In this document: positions 18,797 to 27,589 of the stretch, one piece after another
Position numbering within the stretch: the first letter of the stretch is position 1
Layout: each line of letters starts with the position of its first letter
Assembly (NCBI GenBank): GCA_005503055.1
Contig: SCOX01000006.1
Location: 186,001 to 250,000 of the forward strand
Source of the DNA: Lysobacteraceae bacterium P
GTDB lineage: Bacteria; Pseudomonadota; Gammaproteobacteria; Xanthomonadales; Xanthomonadaceae
Direction: 5' to 3'
Length of the DNA: 64,000 nt
Made by a program: the position numbers and the translations under genes
Notes under the pieces: generated by a model
What the model was told of the DNA's origin: nothing
The model's database searches: none
Seen by the model: only the letters and a program-made list of their open reading frames with translations

Positions 18797-19393
18797 ATGG
18801 TCCTGTCTCCATTGCCGCTGCCCGATGCGGAACTGCGCTTCGATCCGCACTGGCTGGGCCCCGTCGAGGCCGACGTGCTGATGGCCGAATTGCAGGCGGA
18901 GGTTCCCTGGGAGGTCCACCGCATCCGCATTTTCGGGCGCGAGGTCGATTCGCCGCGGCTGAGCTGCTGGATCGGCGATCCCGACGCGCGTTATCGGTAC
19001 TCGGGCACGATGTTCGAACCGCACCCCTGGCCACCGGCGCTGCAGCCGTTGCGCGAGCGGCTGCAACGCACGCTCGGCGTTCCGTTCAACAGCGTGCTGG
19101 CGAACCTGTATCGCGACGGCCGCGATGCGATGGGCTGGCACAGCGACAGCGAACCCGAGCTCGGGCCGGCACCGGTGATCGCCTCGGTCAGCCTGGGCGC
19201 GACGCGCCGCTTCGCGTTCAAGCATCGCGACGATCCGCAACGCAAGCTCGCGCTGGAACTGCCGCACGGCAGCCTGCTGGCGATGTCGGGCGCGACGCAG
19301 CGCTTCTACCGACATTCGCTGCCGAAGACGACGCGGCCCGTCGGGCCGCGCATCAACCTGACGTTCCGTCGGATCCTCGCGGCGCGCGCCTGA
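18797..19393 (+). CDS. AlkB-like 2-oxoglutarate/Fe(II)-dependent dioxygenase
   Basis: A 198-residue member of the AlkB family, which oxidatively removes alkyl groups from nucleic acid bases. Iron ligands are visible as H115 and D117 (WHSDSE) and H173 (FYRHSLPK). The 2-oxoglutarate-binding Arg is R185 in GPRINLTFRRI. The conserved NLYRDGRDAMGWH precedes them. The ATG at 18797 is chosen over a GTG at 18782. It diverges from etfD and converges almost directly on the Mce-operon lipoprotein (six bases between stops). It is not linked to an ada gene here, so regulation by alkylation damage cannot be inferred. Confidence 0.9.
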   Translation: MVLSPLPLPDAELRFDPHWLGPVEADVLMAELQAEVPWEVHRIRIFGREVDSPRLSCWIGDPDARYRYSGTMFEPHPWPPALQPLRERLQRTLGVPFNSVLANLYRDGRDAMGWHSDSEPELGPAPVIASVSLGATRRFAFKHRDDPQRKLALELPHGSLLAMSGATQRFYRHSLPKTTRPVGPRINLTFRRILAARA

Positions 19394-19399
19394 TCCGGC

Positions 19400-20086
19400 T
19401 CAGGATTTCGAGGGCGGCGCGAGGCTGCGCTGATAGGCATCGCCGCTGGTCAACGTCCAGCCGGTGATGTCGCGGCCGATGTTCGACAACGACTGCTCGA
19501 ACGCCCGCGCCACGTCGCCCACCGCCGTGCTCGCGGCCGGCGTCGCCTGCACGAACACTTTCGATGCGACGACCTTCTGCAGCGGCACGTGCAACAGCTT
19601 GACGCTGGTTTCGATCATCGCCGACGGCACCGCGGCCTGCGCGTAGTCGGCGTCGAAGCGGCGTACTTCGAACAGCAGTTTGTAGTCGGCGGCGATGCCG
19701 GCGCCCTGGCGCGCGACGCCGCCGATGCGGCCGGAGTCTTCGAGTGCCCGCAACACCGTATCGACGAGCATGTCCGAGGGCGGACGCGCCCACTGCGCAC
19801 CACGGTAGACCTGAAGCTCGCCGGGCGTCGGCCGCACCGCGATGCGCAGGCTGTCGATCACGCGCGCCGAGCTGGGCGGGGCGATCACGAGCTGCCAATC
19901 GACCTTCGGCCAGGCCGGATCGGCCTGGACCTTCGGCTCGGGCGCGTAGATCGTGCTGGCGCTCTTGGGTTTGTCGCTCAGGATCGAGCAACCGGCCAGC
20001 ATCAGCATCAGGGCGGCGGCCAGCGCGGACCGGGCGTTGCGTGGAAACGTGCGGGCATTGGTCGTCATGTCGGCGCGCGTGGTCAT
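19400..20086 (-). CDS. ABC-type transport auxiliary lipoprotein (Mce operon)
   Basis: A 228-residue predicted lipoprotein with a hydrophobic signal ending in the lipobox LAGC (LMLMLAGCSILSD), so it should be anchored in the outer membrane or at the periplasmic face. The body matches the auxiliary lipoprotein type (PqiC-like) seen at the end of Mce operons: VDWQLVIAPPSSARVIDSLRIAV, ARPPSDMLVDTVLRAL and ALEDSGRIGGVA. Its ATG overlaps the stop of the MlaD-like gene as ATGA, so the two are coupled. It is the last of four genes. ATG codons at residues 1 and 7 could both serve as starts. Confidence 0.85.
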   Translation of the reverse strand: MTTRADMTTNARTFPRNARSALAAALMLMLAGCSILSDKPKSASTIYAPEPKVQADPAWPKVDWQLVIAPPSSARVIDSLRIAVRPTPGELQVYRGAQWARPPSDMLVDTVLRALEDSGRIGGVARQGAGIAADYKLLFEVRRFDADYAQAAVPSAMIETSVKLLHVPLQKVVASKVFVQATPAASTAVGDVARAFEQSLSNIGRDITGWTLTSGDAYQRSLAPPSKS

Positions 20087-21024
20087 TCGGGTTTGAATTC
20101 CGCGGGGTCAAACTGCTTGGGGCCGTCGCGTCCGAGCAGGTAGCGCGTCGGGTTGCCGTCGAGGCGGTCGCTGATGCGGCGCAGATCGCGCACGAGCGAA
20201 CGCAGCTCGGACAGGGTGGGGCCCAGCTGCGCCAGGCCTTCGTTGGCGAAGCTGTTGATCGCGGCGCGGTTGTCGGTGAGCACGCCGTTGGCGTTGTTGG
20301 CGGCGGAGTCCAGGCGAGTGAGCGTGCTGTCGAGCTTGGTGATCAGCCCAGGCAGCTTGGCGACCAGTTCGCGATCCACGCTCTGCACGGCACGGTTGGT
20401 GGTGTCGAGCGTGGCCGAAAGCTGCTCGCTGGATTTGCGCGCGTTGACGATGAGCGCGCGCAGGTCTTCGCGCTGGTCGGCGATGGACGCCGTCATCGAT
20501 TCCACGTTCGCCAGCGTGTTGGACACGCGCTTGACGTTTTCCTCGCTGAGCACCTGGTCCAGACGCGCGACCAGGCGATTGGCGGTATCGGCGATGTTCT
20601 GCAGCGCCGAGGCCTCGGTCTGGATCACGGGCACTTCGCGGCGGTCCGAATCCACCAGCAGCGGATTGCCCGGGCTGCCGCCGGTGAGCTGGATGAAGGG
20701 GCTGCCGGTGATGCCCTGGATCGACAGTTTCGCGCGCGTATCGGTCTTGACCGGCGCATTGGCTTGCAGGCGCAGGATCGCGATCACCCGGCGCGGGTCG
20801 TCCGGCGCCAGGCTCAGCTTCTGCACCGTGCCCACGGAGATGCCGTTGTATTGCACCGAACTGCCTTCGGCCAGGCCGGTGACCGGTTCGTTGAACAAGA
20901 CGGCATAGGTGCGCCATTCCTTCTCGGAGGAATACTTCGCCGCCCACAGCGCGAACAGAAGCAACAACAGCGTGACCAGGATGGTGAACGCGCCGATGAG
21001 GACGTAATTGGCCCGGGTTTCCAT
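20083..21024 (-). CDS. MlaD/MCE-domain lipid transport protein
   Basis: A 313-residue protein with one N-terminal membrane helix (about residues 6-27, VLIGAFTILVTLLLLLFALW) followed by a single MCE domain (VTGLAEGSSVQYNGISVGTVQKLSL and GSPFIQLTGG). A long helical tail with heptad-like spacing runs from about 160 to 290. This is the substrate-binding hexamer component of an Mce/Mla-type phospholipid transporter, periplasmic and tied to the inner membrane. The ATG at 21024 is chosen because the longer frame adds only residues from the ATPase end. It overlaps the lipoprotein gene downstream. Confidence 0.92.
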   Translation of the reverse strand: METRANYVLIGAFTILVTLLLLLFALWAAKYSSEKEWRTYAVLFNEPVTGLAEGSSVQYNGISVGTVQKLSLAPDDPRRVIAILRLQANAPVKTDTRAKLSIQGITGSPFIQLTGGSPGNPLLVDSDRREVPVIQTEASALQNIADTANRLVARLDQVLSEENVKRVSNTLANVESMTASIADQREDLRALIVNARKSSEQLSATLDTTNRAVQSVDRELVAKLPGLITKLDSTLTRLDSAANNANGVLTDNRAAINSFANEGLAQLGPTLSELRSLVRDLRRISDRLDGNPTRYLLGRDGPKQFDPAEFKPE

Positions 21025-21028
21025 GACT

Positions 21029-21847
21029 TCAGCTCGTCGCTTCGCGGGTGGTGCGTGCAGCTCGCGCACGCGGACCGTGGAAATACTCCTGCACCCACGG
21101 ATGGTCGAAACGTTCGACCTCGTCGATGGGCGCGCAGACGATCAACTTGCGGTCGGCCAGCACAGCGACGCGGTCACAGATAGCGTAAAGGGTGTCGAGA
21201 TCGTGTGTGATCAGGAACACCGTCAACCCCAGTGCCTGCTGCAGGGTCTGGATGAGGCGGTCGAACGCCGCCGCGCCGATGGGGTCCAGCCCGGCCGTGG
21301 GCTCGTCCAGGAACAGCAGCGGCGGATCCAGGGCCAGTGCCCGCGCCAGCCCGGCGCGCTTGCGCATGCCGCCGGAAAGCTGCGACGGCAGCTTGTTCAG
21401 GGCGTCCGCCGGCAGGCCGGCCAGTTTCACCTTGAGCAGCGCCAGTTCGTAGCGCAGCGAGTCCGGCAGGTCGGCGTGGTACTCCTTCAGCGGCACCTGC
21501 ACGTTCTCGCCGACGGTGAGCGAGGAAAACAGCGCGCCGTCCTGGAACAGCACGCCGGTGTTCCGCTCGATCGCGCGACGCTGTTCGGTATCGTCGGTGA
21601 GCGCGTCGAGCCCGAGCACCTCGATCTGCCCCGCCTGCGGCGTGCGCAGGCCGAGGATCGCGCGCATCAACACCGATTTGCCGGTGCCCGAACCGCCGAC
21701 GACGCCCAGGATCTCGCCCGGCCGCACGTCCAGGTCCACGCCGTCGTGCACGATCTGCTCGCCGAAACGGTTCACCAGCCCGCGAACGCGGACGATGGTT
21801 TCGCCGCTGTCGCGCTTGGGACACAGGGGATGCATCGGGTTGGACAT
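21029..21847 (-). CDS. Mla-type ABC transporter ATP-binding protein
   Basis: A 272-residue ABC ATPase. It shows Walker A GGSGTGKSVL, the Q-loop in VLFQDGALFSSLTV, signature LSGGMRKRAGLARAL, Walker B LLFLDEPTAGLDP and the H-loop ITHDLDT. The SSLTVGENV and SGGMRKR wording is typical of MlaF-type ATPases that drive MCE transporters. The true ATG at 21847 sits inside a much longer open frame. It lies four bases upstream of the MCE gene start and five bases after the permease stop, so all four genes form one operon. Confidence 0.93.
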   Translation of the reverse strand: MSNPMHPLCPKRDSGETIVRVRGLVNRFGEQIVHDGVDLDVRPGEILGVVGGSGTGKSVLMRAILGLRTPQAGQIEVLGLDALTDDTEQRRAIERNTGVLFQDGALFSSLTVGENVQVPLKEYHADLPDSLRYELALLKVKLAGLPADALNKLPSQLSGGMRKRAGLARALALDPPLLFLDEPTAGLDPIGAAAFDRLIQTLQQALGLTVFLITHDLDTLYAICDRVAVLADRKLIVCAPIDEVERFDHPWVQEYFHGPRARAARTTREATS

Positions 21848-21852
21848 CGTCC

Positions 21853-22971
21853 TCACACGCCCATCTCCATGAACCAGATCGCGAAGAACGCGTCGAGGAT
21901 GATCACCAATGAGATCGACTGCACCACGCTGGAGGTCGTGCGTTCGCCGACCGATTGCGCGGTGCCTTCCACCTGCAGGCCTTCCAGGCAGCCGATCAGG
22001 CTGATGAGCAAGGCGAACACCGGCGCCTTGGCCAGGCCCACGAGGAAATGCCGCAGCTCCATAGTCTCGTGCATGCGCGTGAGGTACTGCTGCGGCGGGA
22101 TGTCGAGGCTGTAAGCACCCACGGTGAGGCCGCCGAGCAGGCCGAAGACCATCGCGATGAAGGTCAGCAGCGGCAGCATCACCAGCAGCGCCAGCATGCG
22201 CGGGATCACCAGCAGGTCGACCGGGTCCATGCCGAGCGTGCGGATGGCGTCGACTTCCTCGCGGCTCACCATCGCGCCGATCTGCGCGGTGAAGGCGCTG
22301 GCGGTGCGGCCGGCCAGCACGATGGCCGTGAGCAGCACCGCGAATTCGCGCAGGAAGGAAATGCTGACCAGTTCGACGACGAATATCTGCGCACCGAAGT
22401 CGCGCAGGATGTTCGCGCCCAGGAACGCCACCACCGCGCCGACCAGGAAACACAGCAGCGCGACCAGCGGCACCGCGTCCAGGCCGACCTGTTCCATGTG
22501 GAAGACGGTCGCGGTCGGACGGAAGCGGCTGGGTTCCTTGAACATGCGCAGCAGCTTCATCTGCGTCTCGCCGAGGAATCCGACCAGCGCCAGCGCTTCC
22601 TTCCAGTTGTTGTGCACCGCCCGGCCCAGTCGCGCCAGCGCCGCGCTCACGCCGTATTCGCGCTTCTTGCGGGGGCGGTCGTCGGCCACGTCCTCGATCG
22701 CCGAGACCAGCGCCTGGTGCGATTCGTGGAAGGTCAGGACGTCGAAGTCGAGATCGTTGCGCCGGGCGAAGCGCAGCAGTTGCAACACGCCCACCGAATC
22801 CAGGCGCTCCACGCCGGTGGCGTCGATCGTGTCGACGCCGGCGGGCGCTTCCTTCAACGCCGCGCCGATCTGTCCGGCGAAGTCCAGCGTCCACGACCCG
22901 GACAGCCGCAAACGCGACGGCGCTTGGCCATCGGCGTCGATCTGCGGCGGGTGCGCTGTCGTGTCCGGCAT
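21853..22971 (-). CDS. MlaE-type permease with N-terminal STAS domain
   Basis: A 372-residue fusion. Residues about 15-100 form a STAS-like domain (LRLSGSWTLDFAGQIGAAL, VERLDSVGVLQLLRFA), the role usually filled by separate MlaB. The rest is the MlaE permease with several membrane helices and the family segment VVELVSISFLREFAVLLTAI, then AGRTASAFTAQIGAM and EEVDAIRTLGMDPVDLLVIPR. It is the first gene of the operon running to 19400 and diverges from the ThrE-like exporter by 116 bases. STAS-MlaE fusions are known; the fused form means no mlaB gene is needed here. Confidence 0.93.
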   Translation of the reverse strand: MPDTTAHPPQIDADGQAPSRLRLSGSWTLDFAGQIGAALKEAPAGVDTIDATGVERLDSVGVLQLLRFARRNDLDFDVLTFHESHQALVSAIEDVADDRPRKKREYGVSAALARLGRAVHNNWKEALALVGFLGETQMKLLRMFKEPSRFRPTATVFHMEQVGLDAVPLVALLCFLVGAVVAFLGANILRDFGAQIFVVELVSISFLREFAVLLTAIVLAGRTASAFTAQIGAMVSREEVDAIRTLGMDPVDLLVIPRMLALLVMLPLLTFIAMVFGLLGGLTVGAYSLDIPPQQYLTRMHETMELRHFLVGLAKAPVFALLISLIGCLEGLQVEGTAQSVGERTTSSVVQSISLVIILDAFFAIWFMEMGV

Positions 22972-23087
22972 GGGGCGCTCTGGAAGCTCGCGGCGAGGAT
23001 AGCAGCCTGCGTATCGCGGACGTCGCGAAAACGGCGCGAAGGGGCGCGACGCTGCCACGCGACGCGGCCGCATGCGATGCTTCGCCC

Positions 23088-24338
23088 ATGTCGAATCCGC
23101 CGCCGCTCAGCGCCGCCAGCTACGCCGCACGCATCAACTTCGTGATCGAGCTGGCCGAGCGCCTGCACGCCTACGGCACGACCGCGCAGCGCCTGGAGGG
23201 CGCGATCAGCGCCGTGGCGCAGCGGCTGCGGCTGGAATGCGAACCCTGGTCCAACCCGACTGGCCTGATCCTGACGTTCTCCGATCCGCAGCGTCCGCCG
23301 GGCGAGGGCGATACCACGCGCGTGATCCGCCTGGCGCCCGGCGAGAACGATCTCTACCGGCTGGCCGAGACCGACCGCATCGCCGAGGACGTGATGGCCG
23401 GTCGCCTCGGCCTGGCCGAGGCGCACGCGCAGATGAGCGTGCTCGACAAGCCGCCCACGCGCCGCTTCCGCGCTATGCAGGTGCTGGCCTACGGGCTCGC
23501 CGCGACGGGCATCGCCGGCCTGCTGCGCCTGCCATGGCTGGACATCGGCGTCGCCGGACTCAACGGGTTGCTGATCGGCGTGCTGGTGCAATGGTCGGAA
23601 ACACACCCGCGCTTCAAGGAAGCGCTGGAGGCGGTGACGGCGATGTTCGCCGCGAGCGTGACCCTGTTGGTGGCCGCCTTCGTCGCGCCGCTCAACCAGA
23701 ACACGGTCATCATCGCCTCGCTGATCGTGCTGCTGCCCGGAATGTCACTGACCAACGCAGTGAACGAGCTCACCAGCCAGCACCTCGTGTCGGGCACGGC
23801 GCGTTTCGCCGGCGCGGTGACGACGGTGTTGAAGCTGGCCATCGGCACGGTGATCGCGCTGTACCTGGCGGACCTGTTCGGCCTGCAGGCGCACGTGCGC
23901 GCGTCGCGGCCACAGCCGGAGTGGGTGGAGTGGGGCGCGCTGGTGCTGGCGGCCTTCGCCTTCGCGGTGCTGTTCCGCGCCCACCGACGCGACTATCCGA
24001 AGGTGATGATCGCCGCCGCCAGCGGTTACCTCATCTCGCGCTATGGCGGGCAGGCGTTCGGAAGTCCCGCGGGCATCTTCCTCGCCGCGCTGGTGCTTAC
24101 CGCCGCGGGCAACGCGTACGCGCGTTGGTGGAACCGGCCCGGCGCGATCCTGCGCGTGCCCGGCATCATCATGCTGGTGCCCGGCAGCGTGAGCCTGCGC
24201 GGGCTGCTGACGCTGATCCAGCAACAGGACATCGACGCCGGACAGGCCGCGCTGCTGGCGGTGCTCAACATCCTGCTGGCGTTGATCGCCGGCTTGCTGT
24301 TCGGCAACCTGCTGCTGCCTTCGCGGCGGAATCTGTAG
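23088..24338 (+). CDS. Threonine/serine exporter family protein (ThrE-like)
   Basis: A 416-residue inner-membrane protein with the two-part ThrE layout. The N-terminal soluble and catalytic-like half begins AARINFVIELAERLHAYG and contains GTTAQRLEGAI. Then come about ten hydrophobic helices, including IIASLIVLLPGMSLTNAVNEL and a second block (PKVMIAAASGYLISRYGGQ and the LRVPGIIMLVPGS segment). These proteins export threonine and serine or related amino acids. It diverges from the Mce operon and is followed by a strong bidirectional terminator. Confidence 0.88.
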   Translation: MSNPPPLSAASYAARINFVIELAERLHAYGTTAQRLEGAISAVAQRLRLECEPWSNPTGLILTFSDPQRPPGEGDTTRVIRLAPGENDLYRLAETDRIAEDVMAGRLGLAEAHAQMSVLDKPPTRRFRAMQVLAYGLAATGIAGLLRLPWLDIGVAGLNGLLIGVLVQWSETHPRFKEALEAVTAMFAASVTLLVAAFVAPLNQNTVIIASLIVLLPGMSLTNAVNELTSQHLVSGTARFAGAVTTVLKLAIGTVIALYLADLFGLQAHVRASRPQPEWVEWGALVLAAFAFAVLFRAHRRDYPKVMIAAASGYLISRYGGQAFGSPAGIFLAALVLTAAGNAYARWWNRPGAILRVPGIIMLVPGSVSLRGLLTLIQQQDIDAGQAALLAVLNILLALIAGLLFGNLLLPSRRNL

Positions 24339-24341
24339 GGC

Positions 24342-24500
24342 CGGGATTGGGGATTGGAGATTCGGGATTGGCAACCGCCTGATCTCCGCTGCGTAAAAAA
24401 GCCCGCTTTTGCGGGCCTTTTTATGCTTTTTCCCGATTCCCGATTCCCGATTCCCGATTCCCGATTCCCGATTCCCGATTCCCGAATCCCGAATCCCGAT
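24342..24500. repeat. Inverted pair of GGGATT/CCCGATT heptamer arrays around a terminator
   Basis: Left of the terminator are GGGATTGG-type units (24343-24370). Right of it are nine tandem heptamers of CCCGATT or CCCGAAT plus a partial one (24432-24500), in the opposite orientation. The block fills the gap between the ThrE-like gene and the H-NS-like gene. Two similar inverted pairs occur at 33139-33227 and 33663-33787, so this is a dispersed intergenic element and not a local accident. Confidence 0.9.
24395..24423. terminator. Bidirectional rho-independent terminator
   Basis: The stem GCCCGC / GCGGGC with a TTTT loop is flanked by a run of A on the left and T on the right. It therefore works for the ThrE-like gene on the plus strand and the H-NS-like gene on the minus strand. 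Confidence 0.92.
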
Positions 24501-24871
24501 CACCTGATCAGGAAATCCTCGAGCTTCCGGCCTGCGGCCGTCTGCGCGGCCAGCCAGCGCGGCTGCTTGCCGCGACCGGCCCAGGTTTCGGACGGGTTGG
24601 CGGGATTGCGGTATTTCGGTGCGACCTTCGAGGTGGACTTGCCGGCGGCCTTGCGCGGCGCTGCCTTCGTCGCCTTCGGGCCGCGCGGCGAAGCGGCGCC
24701 CGTGCCGAAGAGTTCGGCGATGCTGTATCCCTCCGCCCGCGCCAGTTGCGTCAGCTTGCTGCGCACCGTGGCGAGCGGCTTGCGCTTGGCCAGCGTGGTC
24801 TTGCGCTTCTTCGCCTGATTGATCAGGGCGTCGAGTTCCTTCGCCGACAGCGATTCGAGGTTGATCGACAT
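24500..24871 (-). CDS. H-NS family nucleoid-associated protein
   Basis: A 123-residue basic protein. The N-terminal half (SINLESLSAKELDALINQAKKRKTTL) forms a short coiled-coil oligomerisation segment. An Ala/Lys/Pro-rich linker follows, and the C-terminal DNA-binding motif is YRNPANPSETWAGRGKQPRWL, the H-NS consensus with the AT-hook-like GRGKQP core. It likely binds AT-rich DNA and silences acquired genes. Its stop lies within the heptamer array. Upstream (24893-24960) the DNA is unusually AT-rich for this genome, consistent with self-regulation. Confidence 0.93.
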   Translation of the reverse strand: MSINLESLSAKELDALINQAKKRKTTLAKRKPLATVRSKLTQLARAEGYSIAELFGTGAASPRGPKATKAAPRKAAGKSTSKVAPKYRNPANPSETWAGRGKQPRWLAAQTAAGRKLEDFLIR

Positions 24872-24892
24872 GGAGCGCCTCCAGGGGCGGGA

Positions 24893-24960
24893 TTATCGGG
24901 GGAGTATGGCGGGAGTATCGCCGCCATTAACGGGTGGATTATCCCGATGATAATCGCGCG
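24893..24960 (-). promoter_or_regulatory. AT-rich upstream region with dyads, probable H-NS-like gene promoter
   Basis: It contains ATTATC-N5-GATAAT (24938-24954), further TTATCG and TATCG steps, and a local AT content well above the surroundings. It sits just upstream of the H-NS-like start. The promoter or operator role is inferred from composition and position. Confidence 0.4.
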
Positions 24961-25064
24961 CCTCGCGCGGCGTAAATGAAGGCGGGGTTCAGGCCGTTCC
25001 GGCCCGGCGCCGCGGTGCGGCTCTCGCCCGGTCGTGCCCCCACTTCGCTTGCCCTCATCCCCAA

Positions 25065-25087
25065 CCCCTCTCCCGCCGGGAGAGGGG
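25065..25087. terminator. GC-rich hairpin downstream of proS
   Basis: Arms CCCCTCTCCCG (25065-25075) and CGGGAGAGGGG (25077-25087) pair perfectly. It lies 18 bases past the proS stop. The CCTCTCCC...GGGAGAGG palindrome is a common intergenic motif in xanthomonads, so it may also be a repeat element. Confidence 0.5.
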
Positions 25088-25104
25088 CTGAAACATCGCG
25101 GCGC

Positions 25105-26817
25105 CTACTTCCCGAACTTCGCGAACACGCCCGCGCGGTCGAGGTTTTCCGCCTCGCTCGCCTGGCGGTGGCGGTATTCGAACGTGCCGGCGGCCAGGCC
25201 ACGTTCGGACACGACGATGCGGTGCGGGATGCCGATCAGTTCCATGTCGGCGAACATCGCGCCCGGACGCAGGCCGCGGTCGTCGAGCGCGGTCTCGATG
25301 CCGGCGGCGTTGAGCTCGCGGTAGAGCGCCTGCGCGGCGTCGGCGACGGCGGCGTCGTTCTTCGGGTTGATCACGCACACGACCGCCTGCCAGGGCGCCA
25401 TCGCCTCGGGCCAGACGATGCCGTTCTCGTCGTGGTTCTGCTCGATCGCCGCCGCCACGATCCGCGACACGCCGATGCCGTAGCAGCCCATCGCGGGAAT
25501 CGCAGCCTTGCCGTTGGAGTCGAGCACCGTCAGCTTCATCGCTTCGGCGTACTTGCGGCCGAGCTGGAACACGTGGCCCACCTCGATGCCGCGCGCGATC
25601 GCCAGCGTGCCCTTGCCGTCGGGCGAGGGATCGCCTTCGACGACGTTGCGGATGTCGGCCACGAGGTTGGCTTCGGGCAGGTCGCGACCCCAGTTCACGC
25701 CGGCCAGGTGGAAGCCCTTTTCGTTCGCGCCGACGACGAAGTCGGCCATCGCGGCCACGCTGCGGTCGGCGACGATGCGGATGGCCTTCTTCGGCTGCAC
25801 CGGACCGAGGAACCCCGGCTCGCTGCCCAGATGCGCGGCGATCTCGGCTTCGCTCGCCAGCCGGTAACCGGCGAGGCCTTCGATCTTGCCCAGCTTGACC
25901 TCGTTCACCACGTGGTCGCCGCGCACCAGCGCCAGCACGAACTGCGCGTTGCCTTCGGCATCCGCGCCGATGACGGCGACCGACTTGACCGTGCGGTCGA
26001 GGGTGATGCCCATCAGCGCGGCAACGTCCTCGCAGGTTTTCTGGTGGGGCGTGTCGACCTTGCGCATCGTCTCGCCTGCGTTCGCGCGCGGACCGGGTGC
26101 GATCGCCTCGGCCAGTTCGACGTTGGCGGCGTAGTCGGAGCCGGTGGAGAAGAAGATCGCGTCCTCGCCCGAGTCGGCGAGCACCTGGAACTCGTGCGAC
26201 ACCGCGCCGCCGATGGCGCCGCTGTCGGCCGACACCGCGCGGAACTTCAGCCCCAGACGGGTGAAGATGCGGCCGTAGGTGTCGTACATGTTGTGGTATT
26301 CGCGGCCCAGGTCCTCGTCGGTGACGTGGAAGGAATACGCGTCCTTCATCAGGAACTCGCGCGCGCGCATGACGCCGAAGCGCGGACGGATCTCGTCGCG
26401 GAACTTGGTCTGGATCTGGAAGAAATTGACCGGCAGTTGCTTGTAGCTGGACAGCTCGTTGCGTGCGAAGTCGGTGATGACCTCCTCGTGCGTGGGGCCG
26501 TAGCAGTACCAGGCCTCCTTGCGGTCCTTCATTTTCAGCAGCTGCCCGCCGAACTTCTCCCAGCGGCCGGTCTCCTCCCACAGTTCCTTCGGCTGCACCG
26601 CCGGCATCAGCACTTCGATGGCGCCCGCGGCGTTCATCTCCTCGCGCACGGCGCGCTCGACCTTGCGCAGGACGCGCAGCCCCAGCGGCGACCAGGTGTA
26701 CAGGCCGGCGGCGAGCTTGCGGATCATGCCGGCCTTGAGCATCAGCTTGTGGCTGACGATCTCGGCTTCGGCGGGGGTTTCCTTGCTGGTGTGGAGATGG
26801 AACTGCGACAGGCGCAT
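25105..26817 (-). CDS. proS: Prolyl-tRNA synthetase
   Basis: A 570-residue class IIa synthetase of the bacterial long type that charges tRNA-Pro. It begins [19 protein letters not shown] and has the motif 2 region [28 protein letters not shown]. The insertion (editing) domain lies between about residues 230 and 400, with VKSVAVIG and [10 protein letters not shown]. The class II motif 3 region is [28 protein letters not shown], and the anticodon-binding domain is at the C-terminus. The ATG at 26817 is the start that matches the family; upstream codons to 26859 are not conserved. Confidence 0.97.
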   Translation of the reverse strand: MRLSQFHLHTSKETPAEAEIVSHKLMLKAGMIRKLAAGLYTWSPLGLRVLRKVERAVREEMNAAGAIEVLMPAVQPKELWEETGRWEKFGGQLLKMKDRKEAWYCYGPTHEEVITDFARNELSSYKQLPVNFFQIQTKFRDEIRPRFGVMRAREFLMKDAYSFHVTDEDLGREYHNMYDTYGRIFTRLGLKFRAVSADSGAIGGAVSHEFQVLADSGEDAIFFSTGSDYAANVELAEAIAPGPRANAGETMRKVDTPHQKTCEDVAALMGITLDRTVKSVAVIGADAEGNAQFVLALVRGDHVVNEVKLGKIEGLAGYRLASEAEIAAHLGSEPGFLGPVQPKKAIRIVADRSVAAMADFVVGANEKGFHLAGVNWGRDLPEANLVADIRNVVEGDPSPDGKGTLAIARGIEVGHVFQLGRKYAEAMKLTVLDSNGKAAIPAMGCYGIGVSRIVAAAIEQNHDENGIVWPEAMAPWQAVVCVINPKNDAAVADAAQALYRELNAAGIETALDDRGLRPGAMFADMELIGIPHRIVVSERGLAAGTFEYRHRQASEAENLDRAGVFAKFGK

Positions 26818-26892
26818 CGGCGGGGCTTTCGAACATGAGGGAAGCGGCCATTCTGCCATGCACCGCCGGGCTCGCCGGAAGCCGGAAACGAC

Positions 26893-26920
26893 GAAGCCGG
26901 CCCCGCGGGGAGCCGGCTTC
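26893..26920 (-). terminator. Hairpin downstream of the DUF4124-like gene
   Basis: GAAGCCGGC (26893-26901) pairs with GCCGGCTTC (26912-26920). On the minus strand it falls just after the stop of the gene at 26941 and is followed by GTCGTTT. It is a plausible terminator for that short transcript. Confidence 0.6.
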
Positions 26921-26940
26921 GGAAGAACCTGCGCGGTCGA

Positions 26941-27357
26941 TCAGGTGCCGCTGGCGACTGCGGTGCCCTCGCAGTAGGTCTTGATCTGGGCTTCGGCCAG
27001 CGCCGTGCGGTTGGCGCGCTCGCCGTCGTTGAGGCTGCGGTCGGGCTTGCCGTCCTTGTCCTCATCCACGCCGACCTGGCCGCCGCCCTGGAGCACGCTG
27101 AGGTTGCTGCGCGCGTTGGTGCAGTTGGCGTTGGCGGCGACTGGCTTGGCGGTCGGCTGGGCCGCCTGCGGGGCCGTGCCGTCCTTGTTGACGAGGTTGC
27201 GGCTCTTGATGTCCTGGCCCGGCGGCGGTGCGTCGGAGTAGTGGGTGACGCCCTTCTCGTCCTTCCACTGGTAGACCTTGGCCGCGAAGGCCGGGGTGGC
27301 GAGGAGCAGGCTCAGGCCGGCGACGAGGCCGGGCAACAGGCGGAACGTCTTGGACAT
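26941..27357 (-). CDS. DUF4124-like secreted protein
   Basis: A 138-residue protein with a signal peptide (FRLLPGLVAGLSLLLATPAFA, cleavage after AFA near residue 25). It is followed by the short motif AKVYQWKDEKGVTHYSDAPP, characteristic of DUF4124 proteins. The rest is a low-complexity linker with QAAQPTAKPVAANAN and a charged C-terminus with two Cys in total. Location is probably the periplasm and function is unknown. The ATG at 27357 starts the signal peptide; the longer frame upstream is not conserved. Confidence 0.85.
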   Translation of the reverse strand: MSKTFRLLPGLVAGLSLLLATPAFAAKVYQWKDEKGVTHYSDAPPPGQDIKSRNLVNKDGTAPQAAQPTAKPVAANANCTNARSNLSVLQGGGQVGVDEDKDGKPDRSLNDGERANRTALAEAQIKTYCEGTAVASGT

Positions 27358-27589
27358 GCGGGGCTCCGGGGCTCGGTCGGACGGGGGTGGCGCGATTGCA
27401 GCATCGCACAGTGCCGCAGGCAAGCGCCCGGCGCCGGTAGTGTCTACATATGTGGAGGCGGTCTCGTTGCTTTGCGGCACCGGTCGCTGCCCAGAGATGC
27501 CGGTGGACGGGCTGATCGCCTTACACTTTCCTGTCGCGGTCCGCCGCGAGAGCCTTCCTCTCCCCGATCCGATGCCGACTGCCCCCCAC

